A DNA stretch of 64,000 nucleotides, taken from contig CM032804.1 of the NCBI GenBank assembly GCA_019155185.1, forward strand, positions 5,800,492-5,864,491, given 5' to 3'. Positions 24,560-36,169 of this stretch are shown piece by piece; positions within the stretch are counted from its first letter, which is position 1; each line of letters opens with the position of its first letter. The notes beneath the pieces were generated by a model that had not been told where the DNA came from, made no database searches, and saw only the letters and a list, made by a program, of their open reading frames with translations. Both the position numbers and the translations under genes were made by a program. The DNA is from Beaufortia kweichowensis (taxonomy: Eukaryota > Chordata > Actinopteri > Cypriniformes > Gastromyzontidae).

Positions 24560-27500
24560 GATAAATTCAGCTCACACCCTTATATAGCACTATTGATCTG
24601 CTTACTATTAGGTGCCTTCACAAAACATCATTCTGACAAAGAAATTCTGAGAAATGTCACAGCAAATAAACAGACAATCAGTCACCAACCCTCCCACACA
24701 TTAGGCATGTGACGTCTGCAGGCTAATCCTCCTTCACCATGCAGGTAATGTGCAATTGAGAAGCCACAGAGGAAAATGTTATGGTACCATTAAATGATGC
24801 GTATATGTTGCACCAGCGTTAAAATTTAATTTTATTGTGATGCACATGAGACTTAGATATATAGCAGATGAAAAGCAATAAACGTGTGTTAACACTTCCA
24901 CAGCAGAACATCCCTCCATGCGCACAACTGCTCCTGACATTTTTGTTTTACACCAATCACACCCAATATGGGTCAGTCAACCCCCTCCGCTCATCTCCAC
25001 CCCTGCAGCTCCAGCAGCGAGTGAGTGCTGTATATTCTGGAATGCTTAAAGGATCTTCCTTCCTTTCCTTTTATCATGCGAAGATTCATATTTATATAAC
25101 CACAACTGAAAATGAATATGTAAATTATTTTCTTTCCTGCTGATCATTTCTGCAACTATTTACATAAGTACAGGGAGAAAGACACACTCTTCACACGTAC
25201 CACATGATTTAATAAAACACTTCAAAATGTACATGGAAACAGACCATTTATTTTTTGGAGGATAGAATGGCTTGGTTTATTTACAGTCTATCTGGTTTGT
25301 TGTTGCAAGAGGAAAGAAAGAGAGAGAGAGAAACAGAGTGAGATGGAGCAGGATTCTTATCACAGTGAGAGAAGCCATTGCCTGTCAGATATGAGAAGAC
25401 AGTGCGTGGGTGTGCTGGGGTTACAGGCTCGTGAAGCACTGGGCCCTGTTAACATCACCTCTCTCTCCCTTCATTTCTACCACACTGGAAGATCTCTTCC
25501 ATTACAAAACCCTGAATGCAGCTCAAAGGAGCAGCTGGTTTATAAAAGACCTTAATTGGATCCCTTAAAATAATGATAGCAGTCGACAGACATGTTATCA
25601 TTCAGTTCCCAATAGTAGCCAATTTAATGTCTTGACAGTCCAAACATCAATGTTTATTTCCATTTAATACTTTTCCTAAATAATCAATGACATAATTGCT
25701 GGGAAGACACAGGAAAGGCAGGTTTGAAGCACTTAGTGACAGGGTTGGCCCAATAGCCAATAAAAAATGGCCCAATGACCCTATTGCAAATACTAAAACT
25801 CAAAATATGCCACTCACGTAACTATAATACAAGTTATGCATTACAAACAATTTCATATTGAACATTAATGTACAGTAGTAATCATAAACACAATCTTGTT
25901 TCAATAAAATCATTGGTACTTTAAGATTGACTTGAACTGATGAACAAAATCCTTCAATCTTTAACATGCATTAGAAAAAAACAACCTGTGCCGTTAGCAA
26001 CCCACTCTGTGTTAAAACCGCTGACTTGGCAACCCTGTTTAGCAGCACAGCTGATATAATGTAAGACTGTTTGAAATGTATTTATTAAATTGCATAATTA
26101 TGTTTTGATATGGTTTAATGCCCAAACTAATTGAACTAATTGACAGCCTTAATAAAAAGCCCAGACTAGTATCCCAACAACAATCCCATCTTTTATTCAT
26201 TACTCTGGACTCTGAGAATGTATAAGTAGCTGCTCGTGCTGTATACATAAGTCATTCAGGAGACCTGTCACAAAATGGAGTATGCTGAGCGCATTTGGAC
26301 AGAGTCACATTTTATTTACAGAAAGATGTGTTAAAAACAGCAGAGCGTAAAATGATCACGAGTTGCAGCCAGTGTGACTGTGCTAGTTGGAGCCAATGTC
26401 ACTGCGCTCTCTGTTCTACACTGTGACCTTACATAATATGACACGCACAGTCAGTGGTGGTGCGACTAGCCAAAGACTGGAAGCCAGGCGGTGAGCATCC
26501 TGTAGGAGTGGTAATGTACTTTATGATTATTTCTAAAATAAAAGAATGAAGGGAGTCATATGTACATTATAAACTTTCTTCCATCTGCATTACAGGGTCG
26601 TTTATCAGACAAAGAAAAAAGGAAATTGCAACACCGGCATGTTTATGCTGTACACAAGCTTCAACAATAATTGATGAGAGCATTAGATTCACTGCCACCT
26701 CTATATACTTGTCATGCTCAGTTAATGTTGTATTGTGGAGGATATGTGTGTACCGCAGGGAGGGTTTGATTGGTTGGAAATAAAAAAGTCCATTTCTTTG
26801 GCATGACCTTACTGGGTTCAAGACAGTTAGGACTATTACCAATCTGTCTTTGTCCAAACTGGCACTTAGGCCGTACATGGCCTAATGTCGTTCTAATTAC
26901 TAATTCATCTGATGCTTTTTTATTGTAGCACTACAAAGACAGAGCACACAATGTTTCTCACTGTTACTCTACATATGATCATAAAGTCATTCACTGACAC
27001 ATTATCTGTATTTGTTATGTTGTTTATATAAATGTTTTCTTCTAAACTCATCAAAACCATCAAATAACACAATTGTAACTGTGGGAATTATGTTGTGACT
27101 AAAAGCATCCAAAATAAATGAACATTATATTTGGTCATCTTCGAAAGTAGTCAGGCTGTGTGTAGAATTTGTAAAATCATACTCTTGGCATTTTATCATC
27201 CAGCTTCTTGAGGTCTCAAGCTGGAAAGCTTTTTAAACAGCACTGAACAAAATTCTATGCTGGACTTTTATTCATTATTTGGTCCAAATAATAAATTTAG
27301 AAAATAATAATAATAATAATTTTTTTGTTTTCTAATTAAGGAACACACACATCAAAAGCTACAATGACAGCCCCTTTAAAGCAACCTGGGTGACCTGTTC
27401 AAGATCATATTCTGAAAACGAATGGATCTCCCATTGTGTGGTTTAAACCCAAAACCCAAAAAGTTACTCCGTGCCCAGTTTGCAGTTCGTAATTTTGTTA

Positions 27501-29465
27501 TACTATGAACCAATGTAAGTTAAAGGACATAATTCAGAGAGGACCTAAAACAAGCACCAGACTGGCACTACACACATCACGCCAGAGGTGAAAAGTATTG
27601 TTTACCTCCCCGATATGATTAACAAAACTGGCTTGCCAAAAGGTGAGCAGTACAAATGTCTCTGTTGATGTAAAACTGCAATTAGAGAGGTGCAGAGTTG
27701 CAGTGCGGTATACAGACAAGAGCAGAGTAACCTCTGTATTTACATACGTTGTGCTGGAGTATGCTATTGCTTCTGAAATGAAGGTACTGTAGTGCAGAGG
27801 ATATATTTCCAAATTAGGCCATGGTGGGGGAGGAAAAATATGACAGAGCAACACTGATTATCCCAACATGCAGAATTCATAACGCTGATGTTCCACTGAG
27901 AATCTGAGCAGTGCAGAGTGAATAAATATCTGCAAGGGCTTTTTATATCACTTTAGCTTTGGGTCACCGTGGAAAGAGGAGTATTGTTTCTTGCTATCTG
28001 CCGCAATAAAAACTAAATGTGTAATGGTCAGACTTGGTTATATCACTTATTTTATTTACTCTGTTTTTTGTTCTTTGCTGTCCTTCTGTACTGCAGAGGC
28101 AATCTGCGCAGACGCTTCCCATGGAGCGCTTTGAAGTGGGCTCAATGAATTCAATAGGGAAAAAGCCAAGTTGAGGCAAGAGTTTTTCCCTGAATTTGTG
28201 TAGCAAATGCCATTCACCTCTTCTTTTTAAAGAAAAGCATTTGGTAAAGATTTTTGTTCAGGTTGTAGTTGGACTAGCATGGGAGGGGAGGTTGGGGGTA
28301 GTCTGATAAGTTAGTTGCTATGCAACAAGACAGTTCTGTATGAAAGCATTAACATTCTTTCTGTAATGGAACCTGGTGATATGAAAGCACTAGCATAGTA
28401 AATCTGTGACCATAACCTTAAGATGAACAAATATTTATGTGAATGTCTAACAGGTTGATGTAAAGAAAGAGTCTCACCTAAACACCACAGGAAGCGGTAA
28501 AGAGAGTTTTAAAGTATGATTTGTCATAGCTCTTTCCATAAGAGGACCACAAGAACTAAAAGAGACATGCACATAAGAAAGACATGTTACAGTCTCTATG
28601 GCATTAACAGATGTGTGATGATTAATCAGTCATTTCTGTCAAAAATACAATGTTAACCACCTTACCTTTGTGTTTTGATGTAACATTAATCTGAGGAATT
28701 GTGTAGATAGACACAAAGTTTAAAACATGAAAATACTTTTCATTGGATTCTCATTTGTTTCTTAATGTGATTACAAAGTGTGATTCTCAGTCTGATTGAA
28801 GAATTCTTATGTTTTACTATAAAATTTTCAATCATGTGTTTTTTTTATAAGATAAACATCTAAGACAAATTTATACTTAAATTAAACATCATACAGAACT
28901 CTATAAAGTGTCCTGAGACATCTGAGCAGTTACATTTTCCTCTGGAAAGGTTCTTGTCAAAAACTGAAGAAAAAAATCGAATTATTTGTGCATCAAGATA
29001 TCTACAGTACAATGGACAGAGATTTATTTCCTGTGTCAGCTGCGATACCTTTTCACACATTGCACACTGCAGCTTGGCAGCCTCCTCACACACATGCAGA
29101 ATACAACTGTGAATGAAATCTTTAAAATAATAGTGACATGACTCATACGATGGACTTAAATCATAACTCTTTGGCATAAAAACTCCCACCTCTTTTCCTA
29201 GACTCACCTGCCTCCACGTTCTTTTCTGGCCAGATCTGGATGTGTCAAAACATTGACCCCATTACTGACTGTGTAAAATGGACATGTTATGTAATCATTC
29301 CACTTGCAAATTCAGTTTTTGAAAAGCACTGCAGTCTCTTTTATTTCTAAGCCAATAATATTGTCGGCTTAGAATCAATTGTGGTATTTTGAATTAGATG
29401 TGTCTTTGGATTCTGTTAAATTGAGATCACACATGTACCTATATGAACTTGTTTGGCTTTCTGTT

Positions 29466-29560
29466 TCCCTGTAGCTCAACTGGTCAATGCCAATGGGAAT
29501 ACATATACTGATTAAATGTCATTTTGGATAAAAGCATATGCCAAATGAATGAATATAAAT
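29466..29560 (+). mobile_element. internally deleted tRNA-derived SINE
   Basis: The head 'ctgtagctcaactgg' is a tRNA A-box-like sequence, and the tail 'ttggataaaagcatatgcca' plus 'aatgaatgaatataaatg' is the typical fish SINE 3' tail. The B-box portion present in the fuller copy at 43693-43847 is missing here. Confidence 0.7.
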
Positions 29561-30476
29561 GTATAAAAATACGATGTAGGGCCTGAGTGTTGACAGCTTA
29601 ATTAATAAGTCAATACACCATAATCATTAAAAGTTTTACAGTGATATTTTTTGAACAGTAAAAGCTTACCCTTGTTGTCCTCTTTTCATCTTTACTTTGA
29701 TTCACCAATGTTTTATTTATGATTTTCCTATTATGATGACACCATTATGGACATTCAATAAAGTTCACCAAAGTCAATAAAGCTCCAAAAATAACAGAAA
29801 AGCAATGAATGCACTGGTGTAAAGCACACAATAAAATAAAGTGGACTGTACAACTGGGTTCAGATACTTCAGATAAGATAAACACTAAGAAAAAGATGGA
29901 TTTGTTTGTGGTAGCTTTTCAGTAGCAGTGTGAGGTGTGAAAAGAGGAGAGACTAGATGCTGACAAGGTTTGTTTTCATCTGAAACCCTGTTGAAAGCTT
30001 TATCGCTGTGATGGGGAAAAAGAAATACACATATACTGTACACCAAAACAAAACAATGCACACACGCTCAACATGACCACTGTAGGAAAGATGATGAGCC
30101 AGTTCTTCCTGCTGTGTTATACATCATTTGTGTTTTTCCTCTTTGAAATCTTTGTTTGGAAGTGTTATCTAACAGACGAATGCTGCAGATCTGTCTCACA
30201 TACTCTCTCTTCACTGTGGAATACTTAATAGCAGCTAGTACAGCGTACATAGTGTTCAAAACTGAACGGACCTATCAGAGGGCAGAGAAAAATCCAGCAA
30301 AACAACTGCAGACTCAAGCCAAAGTAGGCAGGCCGTGTTCGCAGTTGGCTCTGCAGTTCTTGAAATATAGATATTGCCTAAATAAATATAGCCTATGTGA
30401 TTTCCCACAATTTCTTATATTATATATCTCTCATGAAAAAGCTTTAGTTGGTTTAGCAACTTTACAGCCATATGGG

Positions 30477-30592
30477 CAATTCCAGCATCATGGATGTGAC
30501 ATTTTTAGTCAATACTTCTCACAGAATGTAAATATTACCAATATATTGAACCATCTGTTTATATTTTATTAAAGCCCTAATTCCAGACATCA
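30477..30592 (+). repeat. dispersed repeat shared with grap intron 2
   Basis: About 115 bases starting near 'caattccagcatcatgg' match 56452-56571 with scattered substitutions; shared blocks include 'tggatgtgacattt' and 'attaccaatatattgaacc'. Similarity stops after 'ccagacat' on the right. It lies inside a 138-codon open frame that I judge not to be a gene. It is probably a relic of a transposable element of unknown family. Confidence 0.7.
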
Positions 30593-33500
30593 GTTAAGCA
30601 CATCTATCTATGCATCAAGAATCAAGTATTCCACAGGGCCATGTAATAATTAAAGTTAACAATCACAGAGACCATCTCACAAGTGACCACACATTTTTCA
30701 GGTAACACAAGGCCATAAGTCTCATTGTCCATAATGAGCTTCTGGGCTGTGATGCAGTAAACCAAACATAAATGTCAATGAACAGTAAATAAAGCAATGA
30801 GACTTTAATGTAAATGGATGTTAGAATAATGAGGTCATGACCACAAACACATGAATGTGTCATTATATTGAAATGATTTGTGGAGTCAAATGCCTTGTTC
30901 ACACCATATAACCTCAACGCACCTGCAAACTGCTTCATCCTCATATTTTTTTCACATTTTGTTAAGTAAATTTTTCATGCACATTTTTATTTAAATCACA
31001 AAGAATTCTGCAAAGCAAACACAGCTTCATCCATCTTGACAAATAAAGTTTAACTTAAAATCTCGTTTGGAAATATTGCTACTTATAATACAGACAAAAA
31101 AAGAAAAGTGTAGGTTAAACCAAATTGCATAATTCAGGTAATATTGCACTTTAAAGGACGATAAAATGGTCAATGGAGAATTTAAGAAAGCATAAGTTAA
31201 CACCCTTTCTGTGTTCTTTATCATTTCCTGTCTTCAATTTCAGTGAATCAGATCAAATTGCTCTGGGAAATCAGTAAACATCAGTTACGGTAATGCCCGA
31301 GACAAAGCCATTTATGTGCTCCCTCATGAAAATCAATTCTTTTATTATTTATCAAATGGAAGATTCCTAAAAGCATGGGTAGGGAAGATTTATCCTGAAT
31401 GCATAATTAGGGAGTGGTCGAAAAGAAAAAGCTCATAGCTGCTGTATGGCACAAAAGTGGACCCTTGTAATCTGCCACATGCAGATCTGTGGTGTCCCAC
31501 TCATCTGTTTGACACAAGCCATTATGCCGTCACAAACCTGCACTCCAGCTAATGGAGAGGCAATATTAATGATTAGCCCTCAAAATAAATTGCACTCTGC
31601 TTTTGACTGAGATTAAAGTTTGTGAGGGAAGGACATAAATCGATAACAATTTTATATGACATACGTACAGGTTGTGTCTCTGCTGAGCTTTTTAAAGACA
31701 CTGAGAGTTTTAGAAAGCAACATGTTAATGGTGTTCCTGCCCTCAGGGTTGAGATGCAGCTCAGGCACACTGCTAATACACTTGATAGCTAAACTTTGTT
31801 CATCAATACTCAATAAGTCAGCAGGTATGCGTCTTTAAAACCAATATTATAAAATTATAAACTATTATATAGTTTTCAAGCCTTTGCAGAGTCATAATAG
31901 TGGTGATAATAGTAGTGTCCTGTCTCTTTTACTCCATTTCATATATGTTCTTTTAAGTATTGAGAGGACAGATCTGAAACTATTATAGTAACAACACTAG
32001 AGACAAATTCAAAATTCACAAAAATATCTAAGTATGTTTTTTTTTTGTTAATTTTACAATAATTGGTTTCTAATAATCAAACCCATGACACTGGTGTTGC
32101 AACCACAACCCAATACTAGTTAAGCTACATTGGTGTCACAATATACCAGCATTGACAAGAACTGTGTCCATGGATATAACCATGGATATCAAAATCATGA
32201 TAATACTACACATATGAAAATAAATAATTCAGCGCCACTATCTGACACTCCTACACCCTCTAACATCTTGCCTTAGGAGCTACAATGGTTACAGACCCTC
32301 TCTACACTTGTATTTTGAGTATGATTCATTGATATTCATTAATAAAATATACAAAATCAAAGATGAATTTGAGCGATCATTTAAAAAAGTAAAAGTAAAG
32401 TAAAGTAAAAAATGTTTTATCTATGGAGCAATGCACCCTTTAAAAAAAACTCAAGACCCAACTGCCACACTTAACATGAACTTGTGGTGTCATGGCCTTT
32501 GCTCGTGCAAGCCTGTGAATTCGACAAGACCAAGGCTGTACAGTTGGTGGGTTTCATGGGAGCCAAGCATGCACTAGTATAGACTTTGCAGCAGACTATT
32601 ACTCAACAGCTCATGCTGTTCACAAGGGCTGAAGGTGGCATTTGGGACAGGACCTCAATCTGAGTCTGGATGACACCATGCTATTATGAGCTCCTGAACA
32701 TCTTCTAAACCACCCAATGGAGAATATTTGCCTTTCAGAGGACACACAATCATTTTTCAGATGAGTGGGAACACAAAGCACCCAAACCCTCCAAACCACA
32801 GCCTAGGGCAAATGACATTTCCATGACATTTGCTAAGGTGTGGACAGTTGTTGCATGTTTTGGTGACACTAACAAATGTCAGCCAACCCAAAAAATGTCA
32901 GTGTGATAGATAAGTCAGTTTACATACTGTTGATCTGAGGATTTCTGAATATATTTAATGGAGATCACAACTGGGTAATCGGTCAATTGCTATACAAATC
33001 TCCAGTTTGTTGAAAGGACAGGCTCTATAAGCGTAACCTAACCAAAATTATCCCCCACAGAAATGATTGAATGAGTCTTTATTTCAGGCTTGAAATAAAG
33101 ACACGGGAGGACATCTAAGTGGTACAGACATCTCTTGCTATTAATAGTGACTCAAGTCAAAGACCTGGTCCCAGAAAGGGAAAATTGGCAACATACAAGG
33201 ACAGCTCAAACTGGGACACCGCTGGGCCAAAAAGTGATGGCCAGGTCCTTGTCCATATAAACTGAGTTTGAATCAAAAACTGCTGGGTTGTAAAGCAGAA
33301 AGGAAAGGCTGAGACAGATTTATATATATATTGATTTCTTTGTGTCACATTTGTCTCTCTGGGATTGTTTAATCGATATCAATAGACTATCATATTATAC
33401 ATAAATGCCAATAAAGCTTTGAATTTTACAGGAAGAATCTGGCAGAATATCTCTATACTGTACAAAATAGACAAATTACAGGGTCAATGATCACAGTAAC

Positions 33501-33822
33501 ACCATAGAGAAAGGAAGGCATAGACAAACATGGCTTTCAAATAATTTCTTGTGACAAATTTGGAGACAAAATTACACTTCAAAATTCTTTAAAACACTTT
33601 AAAACTCCAAAAACTTCATTCCATATTTTCTTGAACTGTGTTAGAAGGATTAAATGCAGGTGTTACCGAGGAGGGCAGTCACGCATTTTTCACAGCCAAA
33701 TTTATATCTGAACTGCATGTCCTCAGAAACCAGAAACCCTGCTCTGATCTCAATAATTCATTCACTGGTGGGAAAAGGGGGTAGTAGCTATTAATATCTT
33801 TAGTATTTTGCTAAAAACTATG

Positions 33823-33886
33823 GTATAGTATAGTATAGTATAGTATAGTATAGTATAGTATAGTATAGTATAGTATAGTATAGTAA
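33823..33886. repeat. (TATAG)n minisatellite
   Basis: About 12-13 perfect copies of the five-base unit tatag. Open frames across it are artefacts of the repeat. Confidence 0.95.
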
Positions 33887-34089
33887 GTATATATTTTTTG
33901 TGTTTTTGTAAATATTAAGCACCTTATATATATATACTTTTTTTATTATTATTTGTAACCTATCATTATTATATTTTCGTTGTTCTGTCCAGTTTTTGTA
34001 ACAGGAATGCTGCAGTTGCTTTGCGAATTTGCAGCTTGTGAATGCACAAATATTTGTCATGTCATAAAGCGCATTAAAACTGAAAAAAG

Positions 34090-34093
<4 letters not shown>

Positions 34094-34155
<62 letters not shown>
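34094..34155. repeat. (GA)n microsatellite upstream of b9d1
   Basis: A pure GA run of about 62 bases lies roughly 260 bp before the b9d1 start codon. Purine-only tracts of this kind can adopt triplex DNA and are often length-variable; whether it affects b9d1 is unknown. Confidence 0.95.
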
Positions 34156-34159
<4 letters not shown>

Positions 34160-34412
34160 CAATCCTTACGTTTTTCCTGCATCTTCAATTTGATGTCCAC
34201 GACAACCACCTAGCGGCGTGACAAGTTGAAAATCGCGTTTGGCTCATGTCGTTTTTGGACCTCGTTGATCGCCGTTGTAAAAGCGTCCATAGCACCCACA
34301 TAGCTGTTGGCAACAAGAAGCCATTAATGTTCAGCTAACCTTATCAAAAGCAGGGAAACAAGGGACGTTTCCCTTTGATTTAAATGTTTATCATTTCATT
34401 TATAATATAAGA
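34160..34412 (+). promoter_or_regulatory. b9d1: b9d1 5' flank, candidate promoter and 5' UTR
   Basis: This segment sits between the GA tract and the b9d1 start and has a moderate CpG content ('ctagcggcgtgaca', 'aatcgcgtttgg', 'ttgatcgccgttg'). It contains a single RFX half-site, GGCAAC, in 'gctgttggcaacaag', but no full X-box. The transcription start is not visible. Confidence 0.45.
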
Positions 34413-34475
34413 ATGGCCTCTAATAACCCATCTGTGTTTCTTCTCATGGTAAATGGGCAGATCGAATCAGCCAAT
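34413..34475 (+). CDS. b9d1: b9d1 coding exon 1
   Basis: Codes residues 1-21 (start [15 protein letters not shown]) and ends in phase 0 at AAT|GTGAGT. Confidence 0.93.
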
Positions 34476-36027
34476 GTGAGTTAGCATTGACGTTTGCATA
34501 GAGTAGCGAATCGTTAAACAGATATATGCAAATTGCAGTTAACTAGCATTGTGTTAGGTGTTTTGTTAACTTGGATTAATTTTATTACTTACTTTGTCTA
34601 AAGTTCCCAGAATATGATGACCTGTACTGCAAGTACTGTTTTGTGTATGGACACGATTGGGCTCCCACATCAGTGAGTGTTATCTTTTATTACTCATCCT
34701 GTGATTTTATACTTGTGGTGATATTAGCTGTTATATGACCATATTTTTCACAAAAGTTAATCTGTGCTCTTTTTTTACAATCTGAAGGGATTAGAAGAGG
34801 GAATTTCTCAGATAACATCAAAGGCAAGTTGCTCTCAGAATCTGGTGTGGAATTTCCCATTGAACATTACATTTAAAAGCACCAATCCATTTGGTTGTAA
34901 GTATACCAAATTTCAGTTAAGAGTAAAATGCATATTGTTGGAGGGAAATCTGTAAACATATCTTTATAAAATGGCATTTTTCTTATCTAAGAGTAAGATA
35001 TAGACAATTGGGAATAATCAGTTTCTTTAAGGGTGTCATACAGTACTGGAGTTTAATAGATATTGTATGTATGATATGCATTTTTCAGGGCCTCAAATCG
35101 TAGTTAGTGTGTATGGGCCAGATCACTTTGGGAATGATGTTGTCCGGGGATATGGAGCCGTACACATTCCCTTTACTCCTGGAAAGTAAGTTGCATTGAA
35201 ATTATGCTGTCACAATGTATTAAGTTGTCAACATGTTTGACAGATGACATATAAATGCACTCTTGTTCCAGACACACCAAGACCATTCCTATGTTTGTTC
35301 CAGAGTCCACATCAAGACTGCAAAAGTTCACAAGGTTAAATAATTTCTTACAAGTAATATTTCAAACCAGATATAATGGCACTAATTTACACCCTGTACA
35401 TTTGACACACATTCACATGCATCATATTTGGAGTTTAAAATCTTTAGATCTTCTTTAAAAGTCATTCTTTTAGGTAATGTTTTTAAATTGTGATGAAATT
35501 TCATCTCCTATCGTATAAAATTCTTCTAAAGGTTTAATTTCCTGCCTGCTGAGACTGTACTTTTTCTAAATGTTAAAGATTATAATGCAAAATGTATATT
35601 TAGAGACAGTTGTTTAGACTTAATTTTCATGTTCTCCTTAAGTGGTAAATGTTCAGTTATATATAATGTGTATCATATTATTTATTGTGCTTAGTTGGCT
35701 GATGGGGAGGCATCCAGAGTTCACAGATCCCAAGGTTGTTGCACAGGGAGAGGGAAGAGAAGGTTGGATTGCACCTGATTTATAGGAATTAAGTCTCAAT
35801 ACATAACATGACTGCTCAAACAACTGTTGCTTTTTGCTCAAGTGTAATGTGCCAGTACTGATACGGTTTTGTCATTTGCAGTTACGAGGGTGCGCTCGCA
35901 AGGTTTCGTGACACTACAGTTCAACATTGTTACTAAGGATATGAAGAAGCTAGGTTATGACACTACGTCATCAGATCACACACCGGCTGCAGGACTCACA
36001 CAAACAGAACAGCCTTATGGGACATGA
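34413..36027 (+). CDS. b9d1: B9 domain-containing protein 1, complete, seven exons
   Basis: B9D1 is part of the tectonic-like (MKS/B9) complex at the ciliary transition zone, where it acts with B9D2, MKS1 and others as a gate for membrane proteins. Exons are 34413-34475, 34604-34672, 34788-34896, 35089-35185, 35272-35334, 35695-35762 and 35882-36027; all junctions are GT-AG and keep the frame. They code for 204 aa, the length I recall for human B9D1. The single B9 (C2-like) domain fills most of the chain. Recognisable stretches are [11 protein letters not shown] at the N-terminus, [71 protein letters not shown], and [12 protein letters not shown]. The start lies 6 residues before [10 protein letters not shown], as in the family. 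epn2 converges on it from the right. No disruption is seen. Confidence 0.97.
34604..34672 (+). CDS. b9d1: b9d1 coding exon 2
   Basis: Acceptor CTAAAG|TTCCCA and donor TCA|GTGAGT. Codes residues 22-44, from [11 protein letters not shown] to DWAPTS. Confidence 0.95.
34788..34896 (+). CDS. b9d1: b9d1 coding exon 3
   Basis: Acceptor CTGAAG|GGATTA and donor GGTT|GTAAGT. Codes [12 protein letters not shown] through STNPFG and ends in phase 1. The stretch after ITSK (ASCSQN) is the least human-like part of the protein. Confidence 0.95.
35089..35185 (+). CDS. b9d1: b9d1 coding exon 4
   Basis: Acceptor TTTTCAG|GGCCTC and donor GGAAA|GTAAGT. Codes the core B9 strands from [12 protein letters not shown] to VHIPFTPGK, phase 1 to 2. 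Confidence 0.95.
35272..35334 (+). CDS. b9d1: b9d1 coding exon 5
   Basis: Acceptor TTCCAG|ACACAC and donor ACAAG|GTTAAA. Codes [20 protein letters not shown]. Confidence 0.94.
35695..35762 (+). CDS. b9d1: b9d1 coding exon 6
   Basis: Acceptor GCTTAG|TTGGCT and donor GAAG|GTTGGA (a weak donor; the frame and family match support it). Codes [12 protein letters not shown] to QGEGRE. Confidence 0.93.
35882..36027 (+). CDS. b9d1: b9d1 coding exon 7 and stop
   Basis: Acceptor TTTGCAG|TTACGA. Codes [15 protein letters not shown] to LGYDTT, then a variable tail ending PYGT before TGA at 36025-36027. Confidence 0.95.
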
Positions 36028-36148
36028 TGTCATCAGCAGATATATGCTTCGTTAACCAGTGTCTGATGTTTTTTAAATGTGTTTTTAGTTTCAAGCAGAA
36101 TTACATTTGTAATCAACGTATCTTGTTTTATTATTTTTTGTATGTTTT

Positions 36149-36154
36149 AATAAA
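36149..36154 (+). terminator. b9d1: b9d1 polyadenylation signal
   Basis: AATAAA lies about 122 bases after the stop codon, the first canonical signal on the plus strand in the 3' flank. Confidence 0.7.
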
Positions 36155-36169
36155 CTTATTGACAATATC

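Larger units (their letters stand above)
15341..33820. other. intergenic span without a recognisable gene
   Basis: About 18 kb separates the divergent cacna1h-like and b9d1 genes. Open frames here are short, unspliced-looking and resemble no family I recognise. The span contains an AT-rich tract at 18062-18142, a foldback MITE at 24301-24559, a truncated SINE at 29466-29560 and a dispersed repeat at 30477-30592. Regulatory elements for either neighbour could lie here but cannot be read without cross-species comparison. Confidence 0.6.

Noticed and set aside
28860..29207. 115-codon minus-strand open frame with a cysteine-rich middle
   Set aside because: It resembles no family I know, has no clear splice or promoter context, and is of a length expected by chance in this much sequence.
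30156..30572. 138-codon plus-strand open frame
   Set aside because: It runs through the dispersed repeat shared with 56452-56571 and begins at a non-ATG codon, so it is probably repeat-derived noise.
33818..34213. Open frames rich in Ser-Leu or Arg-Glu repeats on both strands
   Set aside because: They are translations of the TATAG and GA simple repeats.
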